NCBI GenBank assembly: GCA_008828725.1
Contig: MEHQ01002349.1
Coordinates: 187,227-251,226, forward strand
DNA length: 64,000 bases
Source: Saccharina japonica
Lineage: Eukaryota; Sar; Phaeophyceae; Laminariales; Laminariaceae
Reading direction: 5' to 3'
Made by a program: the position numbers and the translations under genes. Below, one piece after another: positions 13,430 through 25,653 of this stretch. How positions within the stretch are numbered: position 1 is the stretch's first letter; the number at the start of each line of letters is the position of its first letter. The notes under the pieces were generated by a model. That model saw only the letters and a program-made list of their open reading frames with translations. It did not search any database and was not told the DNA's origin.

Positions 13430-14864
13430 TCCTGACCTCATTGCCCTCGCAGAGGAGAAGAGATGGCGTCCCATCCCGGGGACGATCATGACAGAGATAC
13501 GAACAGGGATAGGCTGACCTGATTTGTTGATGATGTGTCCGTAGATTTTTCCCGTTGCCGTCGCGAATACCTTCATGTTACCAGCGATCTCAATGGGCTT
13601 CGGCTGGTCGAGCGTTTAATACTCCGTCATGCCTTGCCGCAGGCCTGGGATCAACTTGTCATCCACAAAGTGGTCCGATGCGCCGCTGTCCACCAGCATG
13701 GTGAACTCGCCCGGGTTGGATACTGATATCCCTTCGTCATTGTCCGTCGTTCGTCCTGAAAATGCGACTCCCTCCTCAAAATCATCGTCGAAAGGAAAGG
13801 ATGGTTTCTCGTCATCGTTGGCAGGAGGAGAGCCAGAAGGTCGGACGGCGGAAGCTACGTGAGCGCCCTTACGATCGGGACGTGGAGCACCCTGCTCGTA
13901 GCAGCCCTCGTCACTGTGTGAGGTAGTTTTGTGGACGGAACACCACTTCTGTCCAGCGGCTCCCTTAGCTCCTGCGTTGCCGCCCGAAGTTTGCTTGTTC
14001 TTCGGCTTCTTGTCGTCGGTTCTTGCGTCACCCCTCTTTTGCCAGCATCTGCGAGCTTGGTGTCCCTCCTTTCCGCAGTAGTCGCAGGTTGATGCTTCCG
14101 CTGTCATAGCTACACCGCGCCCGGCTATCGTTCCTTTGACGCCTCTGCTGCGGGAGAGATCGTCAAGGTACAAATGTCGCATGGTGCTTTGCATCTGATC
14201 GATGTCTAAGGAAGGGTCACGGTACATCATTAGTTTGATGTCTCTGTAATCGGATGTGGATCCTTGGACACATATGTCCTTAAACCGGCGGTCGGTGATG
14301 GGTTCGCCCATCTTCGCGAGCTCAGCCCGGGCAAGGGTCTTCTCCATGAAGAAGTCGTCCGGGTCTTGACCCGGTTTCATGCTGGTGTTGACTAGCTTCT
14401 CCATCGTAGCTCGTACAACCTCGTCCGTGACCTTGTTGTATATCGCGACAAGCTCGTGTAGGGCCTTTTGTCCGTCCCCACTCGTACCAGAGTGGTTTTC
14501 TTGCTTAAGCACGAGGAGTGAGGCTGGCTTCTGTTAGCAGGAACAGAATAGCGTACAGGTCCTCATTGGCCCTATCAAATGACGCGACGTCCTGGTCGAG
14601 GGTACCAGGGAGCGTAAGGGTGATTCCCGTGCTTGCCGTAATGGGGGATGGTCGGATTCGCCCGTTGATCACGCTTGCGATATCTCGCCTGGTGACGCCG
14701 AGGACAACTGCGAATTTCTTATGCCAATCCCGAAAGTGACTCGGGTCTCTCCCGTCAAACTTCCTCAGCCCCCTAATGGCGTTGGTAAGGCTGTTGTTGT
14801 TGCTGTTGATGGAGTCTTCCATGATGATAAGTTCGTGAAGAGTATTCCAGGTAGTCGTCGGCAA
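13430..14864 (-). mobile_element. Ty1/Copia fossil: gag and start of protease
   Basis: On the minus strand: a gag-like N-terminus, a CCHC zinc knuckle (CDYCGKEGHQARRC, near 14090), a DSGAS protease motif near 13700, and further downstream a block typical of the Copia protease (VMIVPGMGRHLFSS, near 13480). The rest of pol is absent; the fossil ends where the TACTCCGAGTA array begins. Broken, at least one or two breaks in addition to the truncation. The readable protein suggests moderate age. Confidence 0.85.
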
Positions 14865-14899
14865 AACTATTACAGCTTCGATAGAAATTAAGAAAGAGA

Positions 14900-15229
14900 C
14901 AAAACCCCTCTAACAGGCAGCAGTACGGCCGAGGGTTGATTGTAAGCAGATGCTGCTCGGGACTTCCCGAGACTGACGGTCCACAGTATGGACCAGCGAT
15001 GCAGAGCTCCTAACCCTCAGCGTACTGGGATTGTGGGGGAGTTGAAAAGCGTACAGCAAAAAAGGCAGACCCCTTTAACAGGCAGCAGGCCGGGGGTTGC
15101 CATCAAACAGCTGCTGCTCGGGGCTTCCCGAGACTGGCGGTCCACAGTATGGACCAGCACTACAGAGCTCCTAATCTTCAGCAGTGCTGGGATTGTGGTT
15201 GAGTTGGAAAGCGTACAGCAAGTAGGTCC
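14900..15229. repeat. 165-bp tandem duplication beside the minus-strand Copia fossil
   Basis: Two units aligned on TAACAGGCAGCAG at 14911 and 15076, with CCACAGTATGGACCAGC in both. Confidence 0.82.
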
Positions 15230-15349
15230 GCGTCTTCTAGACGCACCAGGAGGGGGATTGGTAAGATACAACCGATCCTCCAAACGTGGTGATGATGCCC
15301 TGTTGGCACACGCTCACTCACGTGTCGACAAAGTACCAGTAGTACTTTG

Positions 15350-16365
15350 AACGGCTCACATGGAGCAAGCGCGACACCCGGGGACGATAGAGCCCATCCC
15401 CTGATCAGAAATGCTTCCATACATCTACGCCTACGACGACCCGGCGCAAAAAATCAGCAAAAAATGGACACGCCCCGGGTCGATATCGCTCAGCGAGGTG
15501 TGGAAACCCCAACCCCACTCCCCACTGGGTTATTTATGGTTGGCTGTGGGGCTCATGGAGCCAACGCGCGGCTAGAGTCGCCCCCCGGGACAACGGCGAG
15601 GTTCCGCCACACCCGGGGACGATAATGTACCATATACCCTGATCGTAAACCCTTCCCAACTTACATCTACAGCTCCAGCAACCAGGCGACAAAACGGATA
15701 TCTCCCGGGTCGATACCGCCCCGCAAGGTGTAGAGACCCCACCCCCACGGACTGGTTGCTGACTGGCTGGGGGTCATGAAGCCAGCACGTGGCGATAGTT
15801 GTGCCCCCGGAACAAGTCGGGGCTCCAACGCACCCAGGGGCGATAAGATCCCATCCCCGGATAATATATTCGTCCATATACATCTACAACTTCAACAACC
15901 CAGGGAAGAAAACGGAGTTTCCCCGGGTCGATAACGCCCCGCAAAACGGGGGAAAAGACCCCAACCCCCGTGGGCTGTGATTGCTGATTGGTATGGAGCT
16001 TATGGGGCCAGCGTACGCCGAGAGTCGCCCCTCAGGGCGCAACGTCGGGGTCTCGCGTTCCCGGGGACGATACGGCCCACCCCTCTGATCAGTATAATCC
16101 TTCCATACATCTACAACTCCAACCACCGGGGGACGAAAACGGACACCCCCCGCGTCGATACCTCCCCGGAAGGTTTGGAAACCCGAACCCCACTGGCTGA
16201 GTGCTGATTTGGCTGGGGCTCATATCGTGGTCGAGCTCCCATCGCAACCGGGGTTTATAGGCCCCCATCCCCGAATCAGAAAACATTCCGTATAATATCT
16301 ACAACTCCAACAACCCAGGGGGAAAAAACGCGGACATGCCCCGGGTCGGTACCAGCCCGCATGAT
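15350..16365. repeat. Satellite-like array, about 4.5 units of 187-235 bp
   Basis: The anchor GGGGACGATA (or variant) occurs at about 15380, 15615, 15837, 16063 and 16250, and each unit also carries CCCGGGTCGATA, CATCTACAACTCCAAC and ACCCCAACCCC. It borders the Copia fossil's 5' side and might be part of that element. Confidence 0.8.
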
Positions 16366-16477
16366 GTTCGTTACTTTTTCCCGTTCAGAGTACACATCAC
16401 AGCATACGATTACCATTTACCAGGTAGGTATGCGGAAAACGCTAGCCTACTGTAGCGCCATGGGCGGAGCCATGGAT

Positions 16478-16592
16478 GCATGCTACGGTAGAGGTGCACG
16501 ATGACGTTTCTGAGTGTGGTCAATTGAGAACCTCTATACCTCCTCCAAATACTGTTTTGAGGAAATGATAAGTGATACCAGGTGATCGAAAC
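16478..16592. mobile_element. CTACGGTAGAGG-family fragment
   Basis: TGCTACGGTAGAGGTGCACG, GTGTGGTCAATTGAGAACC and TTTTGAGGAAATGATAAG follow the order seen at 42998 and 57004. Confidence 0.55.
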
Positions 16593-17675
16593 CTTAGCCA
16601 GCTATACAACGAAACTTATTGCTGTTAGATATGACACCTATTACAGCAGTATTCATTATCATAAAGTAGCTGCTGGATAACACAGGGTCATCTGCTACAA
16701 AGTAGCTCGCACCACATCAATAGGCATTACCCATGTAGGAGTAAAAGTGTTCCATATCACGGTTTTCATATAATAATCAGTACCAGTATGTAACAGCAGA
16801 TCTTACGTTCTTGTATACACTCGTACACATATCAAGAACTCTCTGGTAGCATATAGAAAATCTGCCGTACTCATATCGTACACAAAGTATCGTAGCATAG
16901 CGTAGCTACTCGTAAAACAGTACTGTAAGTCGATAACACACAGGTACACACCAGAGGTTGTGTAATAGCCTAAGCTCTGTCATGAGTATCATAGAAGTAT
17001 CGTACGTACGTACGCGGCGGATATACCAACGGGACTGTCATGATTCATGTCGAGTACAGTACCCTGAAATACCGGTATAATAGCATCTTCGGGAAATAGC
17101 GCAGGGTGCTGACTTGGTTTCTTATTTGGGGTCGTACGACTATCCTGTTTTTGTTTTAGGATTGCGTATAAGAGTTCACGTGAATCACGCGCACACGCTC
17201 TCACTCCTCTTCAGCCCTCTTCTATAGCATGCTCTCCACGAGCTATTGTCCGCTGGACATATCAACTAAGGCCTGGGGTCACCTTCATCATCTTCTTCTC
17301 TTCTCTTCTCTTTAAAGCTTCTCGTACAAGCTCACCTCACAGTGAGCTTCGCGCTCACCCCCATTTTAGAATGTGTCTTGTCCGGCATGCCATCGGCAAG
17401 CGGGTCTAGGCGCACACATCAGCTTCGTGCTGATACACACGCTACAGTCGCAGCGCTAAAATTTGCCGCATAATAATTAGTTTGGGTCAAGGGGTGCGAT
17501 CATCTAGAAAATATTTCAGCCGATAAATGGTACCTCTATCGTAGCAGTTGTCCTTTACTATTACTATCACTATCACTATCACTATTACTAATGCTGCAGT
17601 ACCACTACTGGAGTACTTTACGAAAACCTTCAAACCTATTTTTCATGACTTTTGTTTAGGGTGACAAGGAGCAGT
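16593..17675. other. No gene seen; AT-rich with short microsatellites
   Basis: Contains (ACTATC)n at about 17556-17590 and a TCTTC-rich stretch near 17290-17312. Confidence 0.6.
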
Positions 17676-17749
17676 CAGTGCACGGAGATGAGCCGATACG
17701 AGTACGGGGCGAAACCCCAGGCAGGGGGGTAGTGCGCCACCCTCGTCAG

Positions 17750-17880
17750 CAGACCGGGGGTGGGGGCGGCGGGCGGAGGGAGCAGGGGAAGCGGGGGGAG
17801 CAGGGGGAGGGGGGGGGGGCAAGCGTACTCATTAGCCGCATGCCATGCATGGCCGTAGTCGGGGGTGGGGGGGGGAAGGT
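17750..17880 (+). repeat. G-rich tract with strong G-quadruplex potential
   Basis: Over 100 bases dominated by runs of three or more G on the + strand (GGGGTGGGGGCGGCGGGCGG and on), just upstream of the LINE repeats. Confidence 0.7.
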
Positions 17881-18400
17881 GTACTCGTGTCGTGCATGGC
17901 CGCGGTCGCATGACCATAGACCCTCGCATCCCTATCATGCCGGGACGGAGCACGTTGGGGTTTTCACCAACGAGGCAAACGTTGCTTGTACCGAGCGCGA
18001 AGCACCATGGGAGGTTCAGCGAGTCGCATGGAGGTTGAGCTGCATCCTACTAAGAACCGCTTGTGAGGCCGGCTTGCATATGAACGACAGTCTCCAATTA
18101 ATTGACTTGATTTCTGGTGTAGCCACTTCCAGGGGGGGGGGGTGTACTCATGCTGTGCACGACCGTAGTCGCATGACCATAGACCCTCGCATCCCTACAA
18201 TGCCGGGACGGAGCGCGTTGGGTTTTCGCCAACCAGGCAGACATTGCTTGCACCAAGCGCGAAACGCCATGAGGTATTGGGCGAGTCGCATGGAGGGTGA
18301 GCTGCATCCTGCTAAGAACCGCCTCTGAGGCGGACTTGCATATGGACGACAGCTTCAATGAGTTAATTTAATTTCTGGTGTGGCCACTTCCGGAGACAGC
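17875..18400 (+). repeat. 263-bp tandem repeat in the 5' part of the LINE
   Basis: Two units, aligned on CATGACCATAGACCCTCGCA at 17909 and 18172. Each starts with a G-tract and GTGTACTC and ends near TTTCTGGTGTGGCCACTTCC. Tandem 5' units of this kind are known as promoters in some LINEs; that role here is inference. Confidence 0.85.
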
Positions 18401-20316
18401 AATGGGTTTTACTATGTAACTGCCTCGCGGACGCCTTACCATATTAACACTACGTGGTACGACCATTCCCCTTGTGCGGAGCAAAGGTTCTCCACCCCGC
18501 ACAAATGATCTACTCGACCGCCAGCTTTGGTGACCGCCAAAAAAATAACAAAAAAAACGGCACCCTGGTTGTCTAGCTCACGCAGCGAGTGGCGTGTTTT
18601 ACAGCGTCGTTGTCAACCGACGCCAGGGGGGACGAGGACGGGCACAATAAGCGAACCTAGCAGAGAAGGGGAGGGGTATAGGGAGGGTAGAGGAGAAGCG
18701 GAAACCGGAGGGACGCGAAGTAGCGGTGGAGAGGGAAGAGAGGGAGGAGGGGCGAGTCTAAGAAGTGGAGGGAAAGGAGCAGAAATTAACGACAGGGGGC
18801 CTAGGACCCCAAATGGAGAGACTCCGTTGGGAGGATCTCCCAGGGCGCCGGGGGGGAAAACAGGGAACGGGACGCGCCCCCGTGCCTTCCTTGGCGACAC
18901 CACATGTGGACTGGCGTGTGGGGTCTGCGGTGTAACGTTTCAGTTCGGGCACCGGGCGGCACGTTTTCCTTGTGGGCAAGGACGCCACGTGCTCCGCGCT
19001 CGTTGTGTGGTTGACGCCCTTGCGAGAGGCGCGGCTCCGGAGCCACTCCGCTGGCCAGCGGCCGACTGTAGAGTTCTGCCCCCAAGGCGGGACGCACTGG
19101 AGGCCGTGGTCCAAGCCGACCCGGGGCTTCGCGACCGGGCAGCGCGGATGGGAGGGGGGACCATAGGCAACGAGGACCTACGCAGCCGGGGGCTTTGGTA
19201 CGGATGGGACCACAATAGCCTGGGCAAAGGGCCACCACTCGATGCCGTTTCCTTGGACGACGTGGGGCAACGTTTCGCAACCGGAAGAAAGATACAGCCG
19301 CAGCTGGCAGGAGCACACGCGCGCCTGAGTGTTCATGTGCTTGGCATCCTCAACCACGCTATGGGAGAGCACCGGCCGAACCGGGACTCGGCGACGCCCA
19401 ACTCGCTCCTGCGCGCGATTAATTTATGGTGCCTCATGCCAGCCCTGCTCCACTCACCGGACGGCCGGATCAATCAAAAGAGGCGACAGAGATTCGCGTT
19501 GGTGGAGAGCGGGGATATAGTGCGCCGGCTCCCATGGCTGATAGCGTACACCAGGAGGGGAGACCTGAGACAAAGGGAGGAGGCCCAGGAAGCTTCGGAG
19601 GAGGCGAAGCTGGAACGAGCGTCATCGGCGTGCCGCTACGCGGGAGGGGTCAAAGTGGCAGCACACAACCTTCTGCCAGAGCCACGATCAGCAGGGAACG
19701 AGGAGACGTGGAACATACTGATGGCCAAGTTCCCCCCCGAAGACCACGCCGCCGTGTCCGCGGCGGCGGCGGCTGCAGTGCTATCGAGCGCCACCGAGGT
19801 GGAAGATGGAAATGCTTCCCCGTGGCGCCCGGACGATGAGTACGCCCCCGAGGTGCTCTTCGACATCATCAGCTCCCGCAGCGCCCTCTCAGGCCCCGGA
19901 AACGACGGTCAACGATTTGCTCATTTGCAAGCCATCATCCATACCGACATCGGGAGGGAGGAGTTCGGAAGGGGCATGACAGCCTTCTGGCGGAGAATCG
20001 TCGACGAGCCGGACGCGTTCCTGCCAGAATTCTGGCAGCTCTTCTTGCAGTCGAGCCTCACGGCGTTGGGGGAAAAATGCCGACCGGTCTGCGTTGGCAT
20101 GACATGGAGGAGGTTCATCACCGCAGGGGCTATGTGACAGTGGCGGCCGCGGTTGGAGGAGGTAACCCGAGAGGTGAGGCAGTTTGGGGTCGCCGTACCC
20201 GGCGGAGTGGAACATGTGGGACTGAGGGCTAGGACGCTACACGAGACAGGCCACTAGCTCGTTCTCACGGACTGCTCCAACACCTTCAACACCGTCAAAA
20301 GGACGGCGGTGCTAGA

Positions 20317-20781
20317 TGTCAGATATTACGCTTTAACAGAATATCTACATGTGTTGAAACTCATTGGTTCAGGTTGCGCCGCACTTTGATCAAGTTGCAC
20401 CGCATATTTTTGTAACGTGTATTTTTAGATACGTATGAGTACACGTCTTGTCGGTCGCTTATCGACCCAATTCTTCGTCCGCCTACCCTGAGATTGCGAC
20501 GTGCCTCGTCTACCTTTCCTTGGTTGGAACGACTAGCTCTACCTATAGTGGCTCTACTGCATTGACATAGGACGAGTGACCGCAGATACATCATGAAGTT
20601 AATTTATCGCGAGTTAAGTTAAGTGAAAGACATCGAGCATTGTACATTTGGTTCTCCTCTGTTATAACTGTAGCTGTGGTATCACCCACACCCAAGCAGA
20701 CGCCTGGTCTACTGTAGCACTTGGATCTGTCCTTGCTGCCTGCTACACACGCCTAGCATACAGGTCTACATTCTACCGACA
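20317..20781. mobile_element. Solo LTR, 465 bp, inside the LINE reverse transcriptase
   Basis: The insert begins TGTCAG and ends CCGACA (TG...CA ends) and is flanked by the 5-bp duplication CTAGA at 20312-20316 and 20782-20786. LINE coding sequence is continuous on the two sides. A lone LTR with perfect target duplication is the usual product of recombination between the LTRs of a full element. Superfamily not determined. Confidence 0.85.
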
Positions 20782-22990
20782 CTAGAAGAGGTGGCAAACT
20801 GCGTGCCAGTGCTCACGCCGTTAGTAGCCAAGTGCTACGGCACAAGACCAGCCGACGTGTGTTTCCGGATAGACTCAGAGGAGACCAGGAAGATCGCTTG
20901 CTCCAGTGGTGTCCAGCAAGGGGACCCCATGGGACCGGCAATGTTTTGCCTGTCGTCGCGACCGGGGCTGAAGCGATTCCGACAGGAATTCGAGGGAGAA
21001 GGCGTGGAAGCCTTCGCATACATGGACGATGTCTCTCTCGGCCTTACGGGGATCACGGCCAACACGGTTAGAACATTCGCCTTCCTCCGGCGAGAGCTGG
21101 ATGACATCGGCATTGAGGTCAACCCCGCCAAAACAGTGGCACTACCACCCAAAGGGCACGCCCCGACGGCGGAGGAGAATTTGCTCCTGGAAAGCGTTGA
21201 CGTCCGCATCGCAGACGACGGGGAGGTGACGGTGGTGGGTGTCCCGATCGGCACGGAAGAATACGTGAGGGGGCGAGCTATGGAGGGACTGAGGGATGGA
21301 GGCGCGGACCGCCTTGCGCGCTGCCTCGCCAACATGCCCGATAAACAAGCAGCGGCCCTCATCGTTGTCGAATCTCTCGGGCAACGGACGAGCTACCTCG
21401 AAAGGGCTCTGGACCCGGGGCTGTCCCTCGAAGCGTGTAGAAGGGCAGACAACGGGGCGCAGTGGGCGTACGAGAATATCCTCGAGCTACCGGGAGCGGC
21501 GGAGGCGCAGTCGTTTTTCCAGGAGGGGTGCCCGGATAGTCGGCTGACGCTCAAACCGTACCAGCAGGCCCAAGCACGCCTTTCCACGGGAGCGGGATAA
21601 TTAGGACTGCCGTCGACAGAAGCGAGGCGAATGTCTGCCTCAATTGGGAGCAGGGTGGGGACCCTGCCGGAGATTCTAGCAGACCTCACAGGCCCGCTCG
21701 GAAACAAAGTAAGGAGGGGGCTCCCAGAATCGAGCATCATTGCTCAGCTTGGAGCAAGCTTGCGGGAGATCCGCGACACATGGGGGGTGATGCAGGAAGA
21801 TATGGCGGGCATCGTCCCTGAATCTTGGCTGGAATGGGCTCTAGGGGCAGAGGGGGACCTGGCCCCAGAGGCCGACATGCTGGCTGGCTGCGCATGACGC
21901 CGTAACCACTAATTCGCGGAAAGCCCAACAGAAGCTGGGCAAGCTGGTGAATCACTGCCGACACGCTGCCCACACTGTTTTGCTGGAGGAGCTACCGGAG
22001 ACGGCACGCCCCCCCGGACCAGGCGACCCGCTGGGGGGGTCCGAGACCAAGGCCTTCGACAAGGCTCGCTATAGGAATCTACAGGGGGCAGGAGCCACGG
22101 CATGCCTTCGGGCGAGGCCTACGGATTCACTATGCGTGTCATACCCGCAGCAGAGTTCGTGGGCATGGGAAGACGTTTCATTGGGGTTGAGGAGCACGTG
22201 GCAGTGAGGTGCCCCTGCTGCGATGCAGTCGACGTGGACACCCGCCACGCACGCATCTGCCCCAGAGCGGGGGCCCAAGTCAACCAGCACCAGCCGCTCG
22301 TCCACGCGATGTCCAGCACGTTGAAGCGTCTGGGAATTCAACACCAAGTGGAGAGCGGTGAACCGTTCACCGTAGACCGAAATCTGCGGATGGACATTGT
22401 AGTCAGGAGAGGAGCTCCGGGACGCTCCAAACAGGGAGTACAGGGAGAAGTCCATCCTGCTGGACGTCACCCATGCCGACTCTCAAGCGCAGGTACACCT
22501 GCGAGGAGGCAGTGCTGATTTTCGATGGATCAGCTGCCTCTACCTCCGAGGCGCGCAAGCGCCAATACTACGCTCGTCCGGGACATGTGTCCTTCGACGA
22601 ACGGAGTCATAAACTTGCCACTTTAGCGGTGGAAAGCTTTGGGCGTCTTGGGGTAGAGGGCAGCAACTTCATCAACCAGCTGGTAGCTAGTGTCGTGGGG
22701 GGGAGGGACGATGGGTCGATGGCTAGGAAAGCGGTGGTGAAAGAACGCCTGTTGCAAATCGTCTCGGTGACCACACAGGTCGCCATTTCGAGGAGGGTGT
22801 CGCGCTTCAAGCTCCAGCTCAGGGACCGCCAAGAAGCGAGGAGGAGCAGGGGGGGGGGGCGTACTCATTTGTTGCTAGCCTTAGTCATTTGACCATAGAC
22901 CACGCACCCCTTTCGAGACGCAGGGCGGGGGGGGGGTGACAGACCTACACCGATGGCGTGGGGATGGAGCTTGGGTGCGGCTTAGGACTT

Positions 22991-23869
22991 GAGAATATAT
23001 ATAACGTAAATAGTGCATATTGGGAAGAAGGAGAGAGCAAGGACAACAAATGGAGTATAATACATTGTAGATACATCTTGGCGGGAAGTAGACATAGAAG
23101 GATGTTAGACTTTGCGCATAGGTTTCCTTGGTTTCCGTGGTTTTCTGCTTTCGGGAATGTTATGAGTGATCAACGTTGAAGCTCATGCTGCACATTGCCG
23201 GATGGCAAAGCTAATAATAATGATGAGGTGACAATTAAACCCTATATTGCACCATACGGTTACACACTTTATTTATTACGTGGAGCCTTGTACCATTATT
23301 TTACCAGGTATGCTGCGATAGAGAAGAGCTATTACTATAAAATAATAATAATAAAACCATGGCCCTGTTGATGTGAGTATCATTAAAAATGACGACGACT
23401 TCGTAAAAACTCGTGATTTTTATTTTTATTTTGTATTCCTCTCGCATCATATATATACATACACAATATATATGTGTGTGTTCTTCACATTAAACCGTCC
23501 TTTCCACCACACATCCAGCACACCCAGTGCCTGTGCCCATTCTTCATCCTAGAGAGATACCAGTTCTGTGGTCACAAAACTACGACACAGAGATACCACG
23601 TTGCATGCCAGTAAGCAGAGCAGACAATGTAATGCCATATACGACAGGCACGACCTACCCTGCTAGCAACCCAGCTGAGTGAAAGAGAAAAAAATAAAAG
23701 AAAAAGCGAAAAGGGAAGAATAATGAACAAAACAATAAATAATAAAACAGATCAACGAACATACAAAAACGATACCAAAAGACAAACATATACCTATCTA
23801 TCTATACTCGTATAGTCTATGTGTGTGTTGTCTTCACATTAAACCCGTTCTTTCTACCCAACCACATCA
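22991..23869. other. No gene seen; two copies of a short local repeat
   Basis: CTTCACATTAAACC...CTTT with CACCCAGTGCCTGTGCCC and CCTAGAGAGATAC lies at about 23485-23570; a second copy starts at about 23832 and is split by the hAT-type element. Confidence 0.6.
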
Positions 23870-23877
23870 GTACACAC

Positions 23878-25645
23878 CAATGATGTCGGATTACGGCTGG
23901 AGATGCTTATCCTTACGCGTTTTTCGGCAAAATGGGTTTTTTGCGTGCTTACGGGTAATTACGGCAAAAACAGGGGACGTTTAAGAAGCATCCCCGCTAG
24001 GACAAAAACGCACGTCCCGCATTGTGCAGACCTTTTTTTAGTTATTTTTCTCCGCAATTTATGTGAATTTACTAGGCCCTGACCCATTTGGTGTGTTTTT
24101 TTTTTTCGTGCCCACTTTTTCGGAATGGCACGAGTCCAAACAAGCCAACTATGGCACCAGGGTTTGGCCATTTTTCCACAGTTTTGGTTTAGGTTTTGGT
24201 AGCCATAAGCCACCTTTTTGGGGACCGTTCACGTTTTTTTGGTCGGTTTTGCGCAAAAGAGCGAACTATGGCACCAGGGTTTGGCCATTTTTCCACAGTG
24301 TGACTTCTTCGTGTTTTAGGGTATAATAAGCGGGGTGTGTGAACATAAACGAACTGCTTAAATGCTGAATCGTATGCATATAAGTCAACCGGTTCGATGC
24401 GGTTGAAGTATTCAGCGAAGTTCCCGATGCCGACTGGGCATCTAGCCCGGGCTTTCAACGAACCCAACGCCAAAAATAGGGGTGGCATAGGCTGCCTATG
24501 GCCTATTTTATCTTGTTTTGCCACCCCTTGTGCCCACAATCCTAATGGCACGTGCCCACTCCAGCTTATGGCTTTGCTTATGGTACATAGAGCCAATCAT
24601 GTCAATCGCTATGCCCACCAAATGGGTCAGGGCCTAGAATTTACAACCTACTTCCTCCAACTCATACGAAAGTAAAGTCGAATATGTTTACACAAGCCCT
24701 TAGGCGTGTCCGATGCTTTGGCGGTGATTGTTTTCAAATATTTTTGTCATTTGTATAGTTAAAACCATGTTTTTTTGCGCAGCCTCCTGCATGGGCCAGT
24801 GGCCGAAAAAAAGCAGTCGGCCGAAAAAAGGCCGTATTTAGCCCTTTTTCAGAAAACAGAGAAGAAAATTGAAACCATGGAAATTGGCTAAAAAAGGATG
24901 AAAATCGATAAATTTGCGTTTTGTTTCCGCTTCATCACTGATATACGATACCCACGCCTCGTCTGAAAGCATGTCATCATGTGTCCGGCTATTATGCTTA
25001 AAGTGAAAACAGGCAAAACTAGTCAAAATTCGGCCGTAAACGGTACAAATTGGCCGAAATCGGCCATACTATGGTAATATTTGACCCACATAGAAACTCG
25101 GATTTTTTATTTTGTTTGTATGAGCATCTCTGTGACGTGATATGTCGATGTCCGAAGAATCTAACTACGTATATCATTGTGCGCCTTTCTGTTCAAACGT
25201 TATTGCCTGTGCCCCATAACGGACTTTGCTTATGAATCGGAGAACACATTATATAGGTTCGTGCTGTAGCGCCGTCGGACTGCTGCTGTAAGCTGTAAGC
25301 CTCCATCAGTCCGTCAGTATGACACCAAAACAACGGAGGCCGCCATGCTTGTGGCTTGTAGTCGTGAGTCGTGAATTTATCGAGACATACACCACCGGCT
25401 ACCGGGCCCCTCATAACTACTTCGTGACTCGTGACCCACTGCCATCCTCGCAGCAGGTCGCAGGATCACAGCGCAAGCTCAACTGTGGCTGCTGGGAAGC
25501 AAAATATGCGGACGTTTCCTAGAGATTATGACGATTTTTGTTTATTGGGGACTGGGGGCGTAGCGTAATTTCGCCGGCCCAGTCCTATTACTTACCGCCA
25601 AAACGGCTCGCCGTAAGGACGTAATTACGTAATCCGACATCATTG
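23878..25645. mobile_element. hAT-type non-autonomous element, 1768 bp
   Basis: The ends CAATGATGTCGGATTACG (23878) and its complement (ending 25645) form an 18-bp perfect TIR. The 8-bp sequence GTACACAC is duplicated at 23870-23877 and 25646-25653. The flanks make up one copy of a local repeat also seen at about 23480-23570, confirming the insertion. An 8-bp duplication with CA...TG ends is the hAT signature. No transposase frame is present. Confidence 0.85.
24072..24637. mobile_element. 566-bp TIR element nested in the hAT-type element
   Basis: TIR CTAGGCCCTGACCCATTTGG at 24072 and its complement ending 24637; 6-bp duplication AATTTA at 24066-24071 and 24638-24643. It contains a direct repeat (ACTATGGCACCAGGGTTTGG at about 24148 and 24268). 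Superfamily not assigned; the 6-bp duplication is unusual. Confidence 0.8.
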
Positions 25646-25653
25646 GTACACAC

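Larger units (their letters stand above)
17676..22990 (+). mobile_element. LINE (non-LTR retrotransposon), decayed, with endonuclease-like C-terminus
   Basis: The main frame opens near 18527. It holds a Cys-rich stretch (CGLACGVCGVTF, about 18905), then a reverse transcriptase: SGPGNDGQRFAHLQ (about 19893), motif A LTDCSNTFNTV (Asp codon 20270), motif B SGVQQGDPMGPAMF (about 20905) and motif C FAYMDDV (21013-21033). After the thumb come a C-terminal zinc motif CPCCDAVDVDTRHARIC (about 22210-22260) and RMDIVVRRG / LLDVTHAD blocks that fit the restriction-like endonuclease of R2/NeSL-type LINEs. It is inactive: in-frame stops at 20135-20137, 20255-20257 and 21598-21600, frame changes after about 21897, and an LTR insertion at 20317. 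The region ahead of the coding part carries a 263-bp tandem repeat. The 3' limit is uncertain. Confidence 0.85.

Noticed and set aside
18613-19316. Several long minus-strand open frames
   Set aside because: They are opposite the GC-rich LINE coding sequence, which explains them.
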